From Thelephora terrestris (Eukaryota; Basidiomycota; Agaricomycetes; Thelephorales; Thelephoraceae): a stretch of 64,000 nucleotides of DNA. The notes below the pieces were generated by a model. That model saw nothing but the letters and a program-made list of their open reading frames with translations, did not search any database and was not told the origin of the DNA. This document shows positions 44,133-56,944 of the stretch, in pieces. Both the position numbers and the translations under genes were made by a program. Where the stretch lies: contig WIUZ02000021.1 of assembly GCA_015956445.1 (NCBI GenBank), positions 496,001 through 560,000 of the forward strand. Reading direction: 5' to 3'. The stretch's first letter is position 1. Each line of letters begins with the position of its first letter.

Positions 44133-47100
44133 ATGTCCTGTCCGATAGCTTCCCCTACAATCTCGACGCCGACAAACACAGACCGAGATGAGAGCGTTCA
44201 CGGCTTGGTCTACCCACAAAACTTCCTTTCCGCTCTGCACGTTCTCCTCCCGAGACCTGCGCCTCACCAACCGATTCGCGCTCTATCAGCCCAACAGTTC
44301 GCACAAATCCATCTCCAAAGTCTTCTCTCCCATGCTCCTGATTCAGTCCTCTTTCCCTTCCTACATGGTCTAGAAGGCGATAATGAAGCCCAGATCCAGT
44401 TCTTCTCCTCTTACGGCCGCGTATCTAGGCGGTCAATCCTTCCCAACTACCGTGGTCTCATATGGGTGGCATGTGACGACGACCAACCTGAAGCCCCACA
44501 GTCCACCGACTCTTCGCCCGTTTACAGCGATGACGACGAGCTGGACGATGATGACTTTTCGTCCCCCGAGATGGAGGGCGACGACTTGGCCCCTCAACCA
44601 TTTGAAATGGACATCGACCGACCACCGTCGGCAAAGTTAGAGATAGACACGAATAACCTCCAACACATGCACCCCGTACACCACCGTACCATGTCTTCCA
44701 CTTCCGAATCCCAACCCCAAGTGTATGCCGTCGATTATGGCTACTCCAATGGTCGTCGACAGTCCGACGCCTCTTCATTCACCGCATCCTCTCTCGACAC
44801 TCCTGACTCTACAACCACGTTTTCCACCTCTACTTCCTTTAGCGCAGACCCTGCGGCATCCCAATTACCGCAGGATGACCCCAGGTCTAGGGCGACAGAT
44901 ACGATTCCGCCCATGTCTACCCCCTCTCCGCCACCTCCGATACCTTGGACATTGACCTCCTCCTTTCGTCCAACTGAATTATTGGTTAATACACAACACG
45001 GCCCTGAATTTATTAGACCACGTGTGCCGGAGGGGATTAGTCTCCGAAACTTTGGTATCCAAGTCGTAAGTTGAATCGCCGATCATTACCCCGCATCCTC
45101 TCGCTTGTCCCTGTTTCCTCGGCTGATCTCGTTATCGTTTCTTCCAAACATCAGCCCATCTATGCCACCATCTCAGACGTTGTCGTCTACTCTGCAAAGG
45201 GTGCCACTCGATCTGCTTTCGCTCTCGCTGAAAAGTTCAAGCGGGCTATCGAGGCCAAGATGCTTGAGAGGCAGCAACGCCTGGGTCAGGAGGAGGGTGA
45301 TTCAAATTCGGATCACAACCTGATCGCGTACAACGTCTTCGTCTTGACGGCGACTTTCCCAGAGATGTTGGAGTCTCTCCCGCATCTGATCGGTCGGCAC
45401 GACGACATCGAGTACAAGCACCCCTCCTTCGATTCCCCCGTGGTCCTCAGAGCCAATTGCACCAATTTTGCTCAGCGGGAGAAAGATGAGATGCGGGATC
45501 TCACCAGGGCTACAGAGATCTTTTCTACACCTTCTCTTGCAGACAATCTCGTCGCTTCATCGCCCTCTTCGCACTGGGACCCTGCTGTTGGCCAGGTTTA
45601 CCTCGGCAACGCTAATGACGTACCGCTCGCCGATGAATGGGTCCCTCACTCACGTGGATCACTCTACACGGAAGATCCGTTCAACAGTGCCTACAATTCC
45701 CCCGCCCAGGATGGTGGCTTTGATCTCTGCATTGAATGTCACGACTTTGCCCAGTTCCCCACTCCCGCTCACATGCGCGCCGCTGACGACCACCTCTCCG
45801 CCCTTGATGCCACGTGGGCAGCGCAACACTCGAAGCTGTTGGAAGAAGGCTCCGAGTTGCCCGTCCGACCCCCTCCGAACGCCAACTCGATCGTTCATTT
45901 GACGTTCCCGAGTTCTCCGCCAGCTAACGGGGCGACAATCAGCGCTCTCGCCTCATTTATTGCTTTTCTGGATAGATGGTTGAAGATGCCGGGCGATGGT
46001 GTTCCCTCTTCTGGATCTGGATCTGATCAACAATCAACTGCAGCTTCACGCAAACGCGGAGTGACGTTCAGTTCCAGCTCGTTACCGCCGCCAACTTCCT
46101 TCGCCAACTCTTTCTTCTCCCCTTCGGCATATACCAATTCGGCAAACAGGTTCCGTTCTACTTCGGCTTCTTATTCTTCACACTCCGATGGCTCTTCTTC
46201 CCCCTATCGATGCCCGGCAGGATCGGTTCGCACCCGACCCATCAAGGTTCTCATTTACTCCGCCGATGGCTACACCGAATCATCCGTCCTCGCCTTGTGT
46301 CTCTTGATGGCCTTGCGGGGTCTTTCCCTTCCTCAAGCGTATCTCGAGCTTCAGGTCGTAAAGAAACGCAGCTTCTTTGTGTATCAGAGCGACCTGGGGC
46401 TGTTGAGGAAGGTCGAGACAAAGGTGAACCAGGATCGCGGGCGATTGAAGATGAATGGTTCGAATGCCGTTGATTCGACATCATCGTCGACCTCTTCCGC
46501 CGGTCCTGGGAGCGGGATGAGCGCCGTTCAGTACGTGAACATCGTGGAAGGTGGTACTGAGGTCGGCTGGAACCCTGGTCTGAGGCCAGGTTGGCCCCAA
46601 CCCGTGGTGGGTCAAGGTGCTGGAGGCCATTTGAGCAAGGGCGGAGGCGTGGGTGCTGACTCTGTAATTGGCACACTCGGACATTCAGCGAGTGTCGAAG
46701 AGTTGCCCGTTCAGATGCAACAAGCACAGGCCCAGGTGGACAACAAGCCTGGCCAGGACGTCAGTCAGTTTGGGAAGTCCGTCAACATCATGGGATACTC
46801 GCCTGGGTATAGGAGACAGAGGGCGAGTACTATGCCGATGATGTCGACCTTTACGGATCATCAAAGCTGGTTCAATGACCCCAGGTTCAACGGCAGCTTC
46901 CCCAGCAGGGTGTTACCATTCCTGTATCTCGGAGACCTGTGGGTTTATTCTGTTGGTTTTATTCCACAAACTGACTCACATCGATCCGCAGTAATCACGC
47001 TTCCAACGCATACATGCTCCACGCTTTGGGTATTACTCACGTTGTTTCCGTCGGGGAGTGCGCATTAATACCGCCGCCTGAGTACAAAAGCACTTCGAGT

Positions 47101-47666
47101 TTACCTCCACGCGAACGCAGGTCATCACTCTGGATCGAGGAAAGGGAGGGTAGAATCAAGGTGCTGGACATCCAGGGTGTATGCGATGACGGTATCGATA
47201 CACTCGAGCCTCAACTGGGACCGATTTGCGATTGGATTGAGAAGGCGAGGTTGGAGGGTGGACAGGTCCTGGTCCATTGTCGAGTTGGCGTATCTAGGAG
47301 TGCTACGGTAACCGTACGTTCACTTTTCCCTTTCAGTGATGCTGTTGTCTGACGGAGTCGGTCCAGATCGCCTATGTGATGAAGTATCTCGGAATTCCTC
47401 TGGTGGACGCGTACCTCATTGTTCGTTCTCGACGACTCTCGGTTTTGATCCAACCGAACATGAGGCTACTATACAATCTCCTCGGTTGGGAGCTCAGGCT
47501 GATTAAGGAGCGGTGCGAGCGAGAGACCAGGGAGGCTCACGGCGTCGATGAATCTTCCAACGTCCAAGTCCCTGAGGACAAGCTTCGAGACGGTTTGAGT
47601 AGATGTCTGAACTGGCCGTATCTGGCCAGGGAAGTCCACGCTTTGAACGAGAAGTATCTGCGTTAA
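44133..47666 (+). CDS. PPS1: Dual-specificity protein phosphatase, Pps1-like
   Basis: Exons 44133-45065, 45155-46938, 46992-47313, 47367-47666; phases agree and give 1112 residues, longer than yeast Pps1 (about 807). The C-terminal ~220 residues form the phosphatase domain: VLPFLYLGDLNHASNAYML at its start, then LVHCRVGVSRSAT with the catalytic Cys1002 and Arg of the HCx5R loop, then AYVMKYLGIPLVDAYLIV. The upstream half has Pps1-like blocks (DVVVYSAKGATRSAFALA; PIKVLIYSADGYTESSVLAL) resembling decayed phosphatase-like repeats, separated by Ser-rich linkers. Residues ~130-280 are acidic and disordered. Yeast Pps1 is linked to S-phase control. Some positions in the linkers are uncertain, but the frame is fixed by three clean introns. 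Confidence 0.85.
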
Positions 47667-50600
47667 GTTTCTTTTTGGGCTTTTTTGGTGTTGTACATGC
47701 CACCTTGATCTTCCTTCCAGCTCCCTAATTCCCTCTTTTACCCGATCCCACTAACCACTCGCCCTCATTCTCACCCTCGCTCACCCTCCCCCATGTTTGC
47801 TTGCGCAGTTCATGTGTTATCTTTTTTTGTGCGTCCCTCATCTGTAGCACCATTGTTCATGACACCAACCTTGTCCTCACCGTTGCCAACCGTTCACGTA
47901 TGTAACCACTATACACGCTCTCAGTCATCCCGTTCACATCCGAGTCATGTATTCCCTACTGTTCTCTCTTATCATCTGAGGTCCCCTTTTTGATAGGCGA
48001 AAATGTAATATACTGTGACCCTCCTCTATGATAACAGCCCCAGATCCGATCACGACGATGAACGAGAAAAAGGGAACTTAGGATTCCATGTAAACTCACG
48101 CGGGCGGGTGGCGTTCCCAAACTTTTTTAGCTCACGGGTTTTCAAATACGCATCGTGGCCTTCTTCAACCCCACAACAAGCTGCTTCTACTCGCGTCAAC
48201 CGCGCTGAAGATAAGAGGGTCCGAACTGGGTACCGCGTCATCTAGGTGACCTAGACCGTGGTCTGTTTAATGCTTGAAGATTCTTCGGCTTACGCTCGCA
48301 CGTCATGGCTTTCTGTTCCTGGATGGCTCAAAATCTTAAATTTAATTTTGGCAGAAGCTTTTTTATACTCTAAGGGGGGTTCTTCTGATGCCTCGATGAG
48401 GGGTCTTTTGGTTGATGTGATCGATGTCGGAGTTGGCGTCTGGTCGCCGTGTTCGAGGGTCCTTTTAACCCTCTGTGGTGGGCGATTGAAATGTCCAGGC
48501 ATGCCGCGGGAAGAAGTGAGTTCGGAGAGACCCAGACACCGAGGGTTCCTTTCTCCGCTTTACGCACCCGCAGTGATACGATCTCCCGTAAGTTCGATAG
48601 TGCAGTATATCGGACAGCCGTCCTGCATTCTTCATATTCCTGATGACTCGGCGGAGATAAACCATTTTTGGTCCCGAGTTCCAGTGTTCAAGGTTGCTTT
48701 TGTGTGGTGGCTGCGTCCGAGAAGACGCGCCGAAGAATAGATCGAAGCCGGGTGGTTGCTGTAACCTCGGTCGCATTGGCCCGTTCGTAGACTTCCCCAC
48801 TCCAAAGAACGCTTCCTGCTCCACAGTGCGAATCGGTGGAGCGCCTTGTGGTTGCCAATCGCGCACGGTGTGCCTTGCGCCTTTTGAAATTCTTATCACT
48901 GGTCTGATGGACTTTCGAGCAAGTACAGCCGTGAAAGAGGTCCAACCAAACCCAGAACGTAACAAGTCCATTCGATGTGGAGAGCAGTGACACGGATGGT
49001 GCCGGTGACATTTAAGTGACGTCCAGATATCCGTATTTCACACCGAATCAACTGAGGTCGAAGTAGCACGAGCGTGGCACGGAATCGCAAGGCTGTGGAG
49101 TGCCACGGGACCATATGTTTGCTCCACAGACCCGTGGTGACCGGTGACCATCGGAGGGTTGATCTGTCTAGAACAGGTACAGGTTGACAAAGGCATATTG
49201 AAAACTCGGCAGATAGAGAGGGTCAGAGGTACAATTCCCCTTAGTGGCATGAGAATCCCAGGCTACGCACCCCACATACTATAGGCTGCTGACAGTTGAC
49301 TTGTCCCAAAAGATGGAAAGCGACCCTAGAAGGGTACGGATCAGGGAACAAACCACAGAAAGCCGTTCTCTAGCCGCAGCCATCCTCGAGCACAGTGGTG
49401 ATAATTGTCGCGTTGTGAGCCTGGTATTGGAGCCTCGCGTAGTTAGCTGTGTGCTGGGGGATGTGTCATTTGAACAAGGATCATGTGGACTGGCTTCGAA
49501 TCCTTTGCTCTTCACGATGGTCAGCACCACGAGCGGTAGCACACGGACGTGGAGCATCTTCAGTTTCCACCCGTTGATCTGTCAATGTGAACCCTCTTGG
49601 CCAATTCGGCCGCCTCTCGTTGCAAATTTTCATACGCGTCTATGCCTGATCGGCTCTTCGCCAAGGGGGAAGGGAACCGCCACCATGGTGGCCCACAATC
49701 TCCAATTACCGCTGGAAGCAGTAACTCCACACCCTCGCTCAACTAAGCGTCGGTATCAAATACAATGATAACGCTCAGGCACAATGCACCGAAGAAGTGC
49801 TTCTCGGCAAATCCTATGATTCACGGTCAGCCATATCGGTGCGTTGCCCCGGAGGGGAGGGAAACGAAAGATTAGATAGCTTCTGCTGACTCCAAGCACT
49901 GATGCTAGACTCGGAGGTTGGAGGACTGATCTTGGAGGGTTGATCTTCTTGACTCCCAGCTATACAACTGCGGATTCGCGGATCCCCAAAGGAACCGGGG
50001 AAGGGCTCCACAGCAGGCCCCAATGAGCGTACCGACACCGGTACGATGCCCAGGGACTGAGATGCTCGCTTCTCGTATGGTATCGATGGTTTCCTGGAGG
50101 GTCTCCACAGATACTAAGGTTAATCCCGTAAGAAGATTCTTGAGGGGGGCTGAGAATAAGGATGCGACGAGGAAGCACTTCAGTATCTTCCCTAGGAAAC
50201 CCCGTCAGTGGTTGTCCAGAGATCTGTAGGTGTGGTCTCAAGGATGATACACGAATCAACGGGCCTGATGTCGCCATAGCACATACACGACGCGTACCCC
50301 GAGCGACGAGTGACTATAGTGCCATGCGGAGGCGATCAATGACGCGGCAACTTACCTCGCGTTCTCCACACAGCAGGCCCTGAACGAGGTCACCAAGGTG
50401 AAGTACTCTGTGCATTGAGGATGGGCAAGGTGGTCGACGTTGGAGACAATCCAGTCGATCATTGAGATATCATTCGCGTCATCCAACGGCGCGGTGTCGA
50501 GACCAGTTCATGACTGCAACGCAGCCACTCAGGCTTGCGCTTGCCTGTGTCTGCGCTCACTTTTGGCGTACACAGTATCCCTCACCCCCACTTCCTCTCA

Positions 50601-50922
50601 CCACCACCTCAACCATTCCCAAACCTGACTTCGGTCCTAGGATGGCACGACAGGCGGATAAATTAGATTAAGAGATGTGAGTGGTCTATGCTCCTCTCAA
50701 ACGTATACACGACATCTTCATGGATCGTTTTGATTTTTCCGGTCCCCAGCCAGTCGTAACACCCAAGCCGCGAGATGTGACATGCATCAGCGCAATGGCT
50801 TTCTCTCATATTGAACTTCACCGACGCTGTATCACACGGTACCAGGAACACCAGCAGGACAGTTGGAAAGCTCTCTGTGAACCACTGCCATCTGTCGAAC
50901 GCAGACTACGCCTCAGCCGCCT

Positions 50923-51261
50923 CTAAAGCCCTTGCGACAATTTTTCCCCTTCAAGTCCGCACAAATATCGACAGCCCTTCGCGCACTCCGACTTATAATG
51001 CGACGAGTCGTCGATCTTGTGGACCCACCGAGCGATGTAAGAAATGATTTCGGGAGGTAGTCTGTTTGCTGGTCGCAGCCTGTTCCGTAGACAGCGTAAG
51101 GGCCGCAGGATATGGTACGCCGTCATCTCGATATTTTCCATCCAATGGTTCACCGTCAGGTCCCGCGGCTCCGACACAAGGGTACCCATAGGATGGGTGG
51201 AACGCATCTCTGGCTCGAGCGATGCCATCGAGAGTGCAAAGGAAAGCAAGATATTTCCCAC
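50923..51261 (-). pseudogene. F-box protein fragment
   Basis: A 112-codon minus-strand frame contains LRPANRLPPEIISYIARWVH, the basidiomycete F-box pattern (linker, LPPEI, aromatic-rich helix). The usual follow-on (VCRxWR, then a long LRR-like region) cannot be traced in any frame downstream. It is therefore either the first exon of a badly decayed F-box gene or a gene whose remaining exons I could not join. Confidence 0.5.
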
Positions 51262-51942
51262 TCAGGAGCGTTCTTCTTGAAGCTTCTCACTCAACGCTCG
51301 GAGTAGCTCTGGGATAGAGCGTTTGAGTAGCCCTCAAGATCATGGTGAGGGTATCGCGATGGTTTTCAGAAGGCCGGCGCCACTGCTGGGTTTACTGATA
51401 TTCAGTGATAAGAGAACCGCCAGCGAGACGGGTGCTGCGCAGTACCGTGTGTCCGAGCGGTTGGAGGATTCTTCAAGGTAGTTTCCGTCAAATTCCCCAG
51501 TGCATGAGAAGCACGTCGATTTGAAGGACCGGTGCGTACGCAGTGTCTCATTCAATAAACTCAAACACGAGCGTTGTCCATCCCGCCTAGATCCGGTGTT
51601 CGCAGAACAAGATAGTGAAAGAAAAGTTTGAGAATACTCCGCTGCGATCAGCCTCAGGCTGCGACTTCCAAAACTAGTCAATATTAATTTCTCGTGACCA
51701 GACACCTTTGCGGACCGATAATTATAATACTGCGGTGAGGCCACTGAGTGGCTGCCACGTTCACCATGGTTATGCTTGGCTCGCAGGAACTTCGCGTGTC
51801 CACATCCGAGGATCTTCGCTTGTTCGGTGAAGTGAGGTACGCCGCAAGATATTTTCTCTACTACCTGCTTACAGCTTCGTTCGTTGAAGCCTGCCATATA
51901 GAATGCGGTTGCCGCCGTGCATTGTCATCGAGAACTCGTGGG

Positions 51943-51957
51943 CGGAGCGTTCCTCCG
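51943..51957. promoter_or_regulatory. CGG-N9-CCG palindrome upstream of P450 copy C
   Basis: CGGAGCGTTCCTCCG, 253 bp before the copy C start codon, in the same conserved surroundings as the elements at 6201, 7605 and 14068. Confidence 0.5.
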
Positions 51958-52153
51958 ATGCAGCCTCACTTTTAACTTAACACTGTCACCCGGTAGGTCA
52001 GCCATGATGCATAAGCACCGAGTTTTCCGGATCCAGATCCCGACGAGAGGAAGGGTCGGATACAATTCGAATTCTTTCGTTGCCTGGAGCTAATTGTATA
52101 CTGCGGTATCGAGGGTCTTAGAAGAGACGGTTCGATTGAATTGGCCGTTTCCA

Positions 52154-52159
52154 TATAAG
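52154..52159 (+). promoter_or_regulatory. TATA-like box of P450 copy C
   Basis: TATAAG, about 55 bp before the ATG at 52210, matching the position of the copy A TATA box. Confidence 0.4.
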
Positions 52160-52209
52160 TTGTGATCATTCTTGCCAATGGGAGTAGAGTCTGCCCCTAC
52201 CTACCCCAA

Positions 52210-54592
52210 ATGGATTCGTGGCAAGCAGCACTTGCAATCTGCGGAGCCACTGTGACCTACATCTGGTACAAACGCCACCGCACTTTTTCGATCAGGGATG
52301 TCCCCGGGCCAAAGAACCCATCTTGGATATACGGTACCTGCCACATCCTCACGAATCAATTCCATTTTCTCACAGGTTTTAAAACAGGTCACGCGTGGTG
52401 GTGGGAGGCTGAGGAGGTCGCTGTAGTCGAGAAGAAGATTTTGGAAGAATACGGGACAATAGCTCGCTGGAATGGATCGCTCGGGGTGTGCTTCTTCTAT
52501 GGGGGTCAGGCGTAGTGTGGTCCACGCGCTGACGCTATTCTGTAGGAAGAACGCTTGTGGGTCGCTGACCCTAAAACCATCCACCATATTCTCCAGGACA
52601 GCGACCGCCTATACGCGAAACCGCACTTCGTGTCGGAATTTGTGGCAACACTCTTGGATTGGGGTGTCGTTTTGGTTGAGGGTGGATTTCCTTTCCTATC
52701 CCATGTAATTTATCTCCTGATGGTGGTCGCAGGAGATGCACATAAACGTCAGAGGAGAGCCATGGCCCCAGCTTTCGGAGTCTTCGAAGCCAAGGCTTTG
52801 TATCCCTGCTTCGTCCGGTGTTCCAATTCCGTCAGTCTCCGCCCCACCCACGCGTGCCCACTGATCCCCAAGCTCTCTGCTGTTTGATAGCTCGCGGAAA
52901 AGTGGCACGAGACTCTTTCAACGGCGGGATCTGGACGAGCTGCGATAATAGATGTACACTCCTGGCTCAGCAAAGCAACGCTTGACGCGTACGTTGGAGA
53001 ATCGGGAACATTTACACGTGGCGTAGATTGACCCGAAACCAGCATTGGTGCAGGTGCATTCGACTACGATTTTGGCGCTTTGGAGAACACCGATAACAAG
53101 TTCACCAAGTCGTATGCGAACCTCCTGTGCGGATTCCCCACCTCTTTACACAGGGACCGCGGTGACGGTTTTCTCTTATAGCTTCGATTTATTTGGCAAG
53201 TCCTCAAAGGGTCGCCTGCTTTTTATGGATTCCTTCAAATGGTTCCCGAAGGGTTTCTGTTCCTGGCTGCTTGACAGGGACAAGAGTCAAGGGGTGGCGA
53301 GAGTTCGGGAAAACAGGTCGTATGCGCACGAGGTTGCTTCGAAGCTGATTGAAGACAAGAAAAAGGAGCTGGAGGATGGTACCTCTCGAAAGGATCTCCT
53401 CAGTTTACTCGGTGCGTATTTCATTCCCTTGCAAACTCTAGAATAGGAGACGATAGAACTCTCGGTTCTTCAGTCAAGGCAAATTCCGCCCTACGACCAG
53501 ATTGGCGGCTGAGCGATGACGAAATCGTCGCACAATTCCGGTGAGCCAACAATCGTGAAAATGACGTCCTATGTCCTCTCCTCATCTGTGGTGCAGGACG
53601 ATCTTGTTCGCGGGCCACGAAACTACCGCAAAGACGGTCAGCTCCTCCCGTGATCCCAACCCTAGATCCTTCTAAACCGGTCCCGTAGCTGACATTTACC
53701 CTCTGGGAGCTTGCCAATAACCAACACGTCCAGGAAAGTCTTCGAGCAGAAATTACGGAAACATTGAGCGGAATCAGAGCCAGGGGTGATAATGATTTCT
53801 CCGTCAATAACTTTGACTCCATGCCGTACTTGCTCGCTGTAGTAAAGGTTTGTTGGGAGCCAGTCCATCTGTCAACGAGAGCTAACCCTCGACTCCGCAT
53901 AGGAAGTCTTGAGGGTCTATCCGGCCGTGGTTAATCTCACACGCATGTCCAAGAATGATGATTTTCTGCCCCTCTCGAAGCCCGTTGTTGGTCTGTCGGG
54001 AAAGGTTTATGAGAATTTGCCTGTTCCTGCAGGGACGGTCGTAGCAATCTCGACGGTTGGATACAATTTGTGCGTTATTCCTGTCTATCTGCATCCCCGT
54101 GGTGGCTGAGACTGATTTTCACGTTTTGCAGGAACAAGGACGTTTGGGGCCCCGATGCTTACGAATTCCGACCGGAACGATGGCTCGACATGAATGAAAA
54201 GCCCGAGTCGCCCGTCGGGATTTACAGCAACCTGTGCGTAATGTAATTTTATGGCTGCCACATGTACCGTGAGTTGAGATCCCTTAATTCAGCGTAACCT
54301 TCTCCGGGGGCTACAGGAGTTGCATTGGATGGCGATTTGCGTAAGTCTCACTGCGTTACGGCCGATGCAAATTAGAAGTGGATCAGCTGATTGACTGGTT
54401 TTTGCCACCGATAGTGTCATCGAGCTGCATACATTCCTGGTCACACTCGTCAGGCAATTCAGCTTCGCCCTTCCGGATAATGGGCAAAAAATAAAGAAGA
54501 TGAGGCCTGCAGGAATTACGCCAACAGTCGTTGGAGAAGAACACAAAGGGCCGCAGATGCCGCTCATGGTCACTATGCTCAGGAACGAATAG
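52210..54592 (+). CDS. Cytochrome P450, copy C (intact, 14 exons)
   Basis: Exons: 52210-52333, 52376-52485, 52546-52681, 52733-52830, 52891-52988, 53043-53126, 53182-53411, 53474-53540, 53597-53636, 53689-53847, 53903-54069, 54132-54233, 54293-54340, 54415-54592. Every exon length equals that of copy A; the product has 546 residues. Marks: N-terminal anchor, PGPKNPSWIYG, DAHKRQRRAMAPAFG, I-helix LFAGHETTAKT, K-helix EVLR, FRPERW, haem loop FSGGYRSCIG with Cys482. The in-frame stop visible near 52513 lies in intron 2. It is a paralogue of copies A and B placed 34 kb from copy B, with its own copy of the promoter module and a related 3' flank. The substrate is unknown. Confidence 0.9.
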
Positions 54593-55507
54593 GAGTTGTG
54601 GTAACAATTTGAGGCGGTTGATTATGTATCGACAAGCGTACAAGGTTACCGTGCTAGAGAGTATGTCTGTGCAGAACCACTTGTAGGAGTCTCTCCGATG
54701 CGCCACCCTCTGTTTGGAAAGACTGTTCCAGTGCGGCATCGGATTTACGGCGACTCGGCTATTCACCTCAAAGTGGGCATTCGATCTCACTGCAGTTGTG
54801 AAAAAGACCTCGTTCATCTTCGCATCCGAAAACTGAATGTAGCGTGGGCCTCGGGTTTGCAAGTCCACTCGACTTCATTCAGAATGAGGCGGGATTCTGC
54901 GGAAAGCTCTCCGACGAATTTTGCCGTACATATTGATCTACGGCGAGTTCCATACAGGTGGAACGTACGGCTTAGCCCCAGGGCTCGACTAGGGACCTAC
55001 GATAGGTCAGTCACGCCTACGTTCCCGACCCTGAGCCCCTTGAGCCAGCATTTCTGCCTGGGGATGTTCACCCACAGTCTTGTTTGGCCTTGTTATGATC
55101 GAGTGGCCGCGAACTCTGTGTGCCTTCTCTCGATTGTCAACCTCAATCGGTCAATTTGTCAATCTCTTCCCTCATTGTTCACCAGCTCTGGTTGTTTGCG
55201 AATTCACTTGTTGACGACTGTAGCCCACTGCCTTTGAGTTTGTGTGTCCTCGCGAGTCCTTGTCGCTCTGTAGGTCCAGAAGTTGTCGATGCACGATTTG
55301 TGGGTGCGCAACCTCACTCCTGCTCTGGGAACCAGCTCCTCGAGGCTTCCGTCAAATGTTTCAAGGTCGGTATATAATCTGGGCGGCCCAGGGGTGATTT
55401 CCCCCATCAGCAGCAGTGTCACCTACACTCCTCTCCGTTCTACGAACTCGTCTCTCCTCATCCGTCTTCTAAGACAATAAACACACGACCTCATTCATTG
55501 TTTAACA
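54593..55507. other. 3' flank of P450 copy C and promoter of the small gene
   Basis: The first ~120 bp resembles the 3' flank of copy A. No gene is seen between there and the small protein at 55508. Confidence 0.45.
55371..55378 (+). promoter_or_regulatory. TATA box of the 73-aa gene
   Basis: TATATAAT, 137 bp before the ATG at 55508, followed by a C/T-rich leader typical of well-expressed basidiomycete genes. Confidence 0.45.
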
Positions 55508-55729
55508 ATGGCCCACAACACTACCTCCGCTCCCGCCTCTTACGGCTTCTTTTCCGTTACTCCCTCCTCTCCGAATGCCTTCGCCCTCTTCTCTATGACC
55601 GCCCAGTCGCCTCGCGAGAGTGGCTACACCTCCCCTTACTACGAGCTCATCCGCAGCGACAGCCGCCAGAGCAAGTCTTCTACCAAATCCAAAAAGTCCC
55701 TCTTCGACAAGATTCTGGGAGCGCTTTAA
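55508..55729 (+). CDS. Small Ser-rich protein, 73 aa
   Basis: A single-exon frame with a good start context (ACAATGG). The protein starts MAHNTTSAPASYGFFSVTPS, is rich in Ser, Pro and Tyr, and ends in a basic-then-hydrophobic tail (KKSLFDKILGAL) that could form a short amphipathic helix. A TATA box and a pyrimidine-rich leader precede it. Codon use (C- and T-ending, few rare codons) looks like that of an expressed gene. No known domain and no signal peptide. Small proteins of this layout occur in other mushroom genomes to my recollection, but I cannot name a function. Confidence 0.6.
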   Translation: MAHNTTSAPASYGFFSVTPSSPNAFALFSMTAQSPRESGYTSPYYELIRSDSRQSKSSTKSKKSLFDKILGAL

Positions 55730-56944
55730 GCAGCCGCCACCTCGCGCGGTACACAAAACGAGGCCAGCCGAACGCCATCCATCATCTCCGACAGACTTCG
55801 TCTATCACCGCCACCCTCATACCCTACTATTCGCGCTTCGATGCGACACGCTACCAGCCTCGAATTCGGGCATGCGCCAAACCCAACCGAGTGCAGATCG
55901 TCAACGGTCTGATCCTGAAAAATCGACAACGCCGCATCACATGTCACACCTCCATACTTGCACTTGCACATATGCCACTACATCTTACTCTGCATGGACA
56001 ACAGTAATTTATTCCATAGAAAACGTGTACAACATAGTGTAAAACCAGTATTTGCTCTCACGCTCACTCTACATGCGTTTGTGTGACGTAACTGGCCAAG
56101 TGCGACCGTTGTTCCGATGAAAGGATATGGATGCAGTTCCACACCTCCTGGCCCAACTTTGTACTGACGTTCTGCTTCTGAATGTCTCCTTCTTGCAGAT
56201 GACTGTGCGTGATGGGCGAAACAGCCTTTGATCATACCTCTAGCATCTAGAAATGTCACAACGGTGAGCTAACTCAGCTTCCGCTTCGGAGCCCTGCCAA
56301 CGAGGATGAGTATCGAAGGATCCCGGGGTAAAAAATGACCGCGTGAGGTACTCACTCGAGAGACAGATTTGAAAACGATAGCAAACGTGGCATTCTCTTC
56401 CTAGACAGAAAGGTAAGGCTCGGAAACCAGGTTTGGGACCGACGTATCGAGAGAACGATGTAAACCGATTCAACGAGTCGTGGCTGGTGACTGGAGTGAT
56501 CCGTCATAGCATCTCGCCCCCTCAGACGCGGTGCTGGAATCCAAGACATGAGTTCTGGAAACCTCTCGTCGTGACTGTTTTAGGGCCCAAATCGTGCGTG
56601 CCAGCCGCCGCACTTGTGTCCTTATGAAAGACGGAACGCCTTCCGGTGTGTGGAATGATATCGAACAAACACACGAATCTCCGTTGTATCGGCAAGAGAG
56701 CCTCCCAGTTCGAGCGCGTTGGGGAGTGGTGAGCGGGTGCAAGGCTGAGGCTCATAGTTGGTTACTTGGTATGAACCGAGGTCGAAGGAAGACCGGAACG
56801 GGAAAGACGGACTCATCGAGTCAAATAAGGGAATTTGATCGCTTAGTCACGTTGAGTAGTGTGCGTCGGAAAGGCCAAAGGTTACTTAGATAACCTTTCA
56901 AACCCAAACACACCCCTCTCCACATCTACCACACCACTACCGCC
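55730..56944. other. No gene recognised
   Basis: 1.2 kb between the small gene and DBP5. Frames up to about 170 codons overlap the small gene in other phases and carry no motif. The right end is the DBP5 promoter. Confidence 0.45.

Larger units (their letters stand above)
47667..52209. other. Gene-poor region with a P450 promoter module at its right end
   Basis: Only one recognisable coding piece (an F-box fragment at 50923-51261). The right end, from about 51740, resembles sequence upstream of the other P450 copies and is the duplicated promoter module of copy C. Open frames elsewhere are short and without motifs. Confidence 0.5.

Noticed and set aside
52501-52545. In-frame stop in P450 copy C taken as a disabling mutation
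   Set aside because: It lies inside intron 2, which has matching borders in copies A and B.
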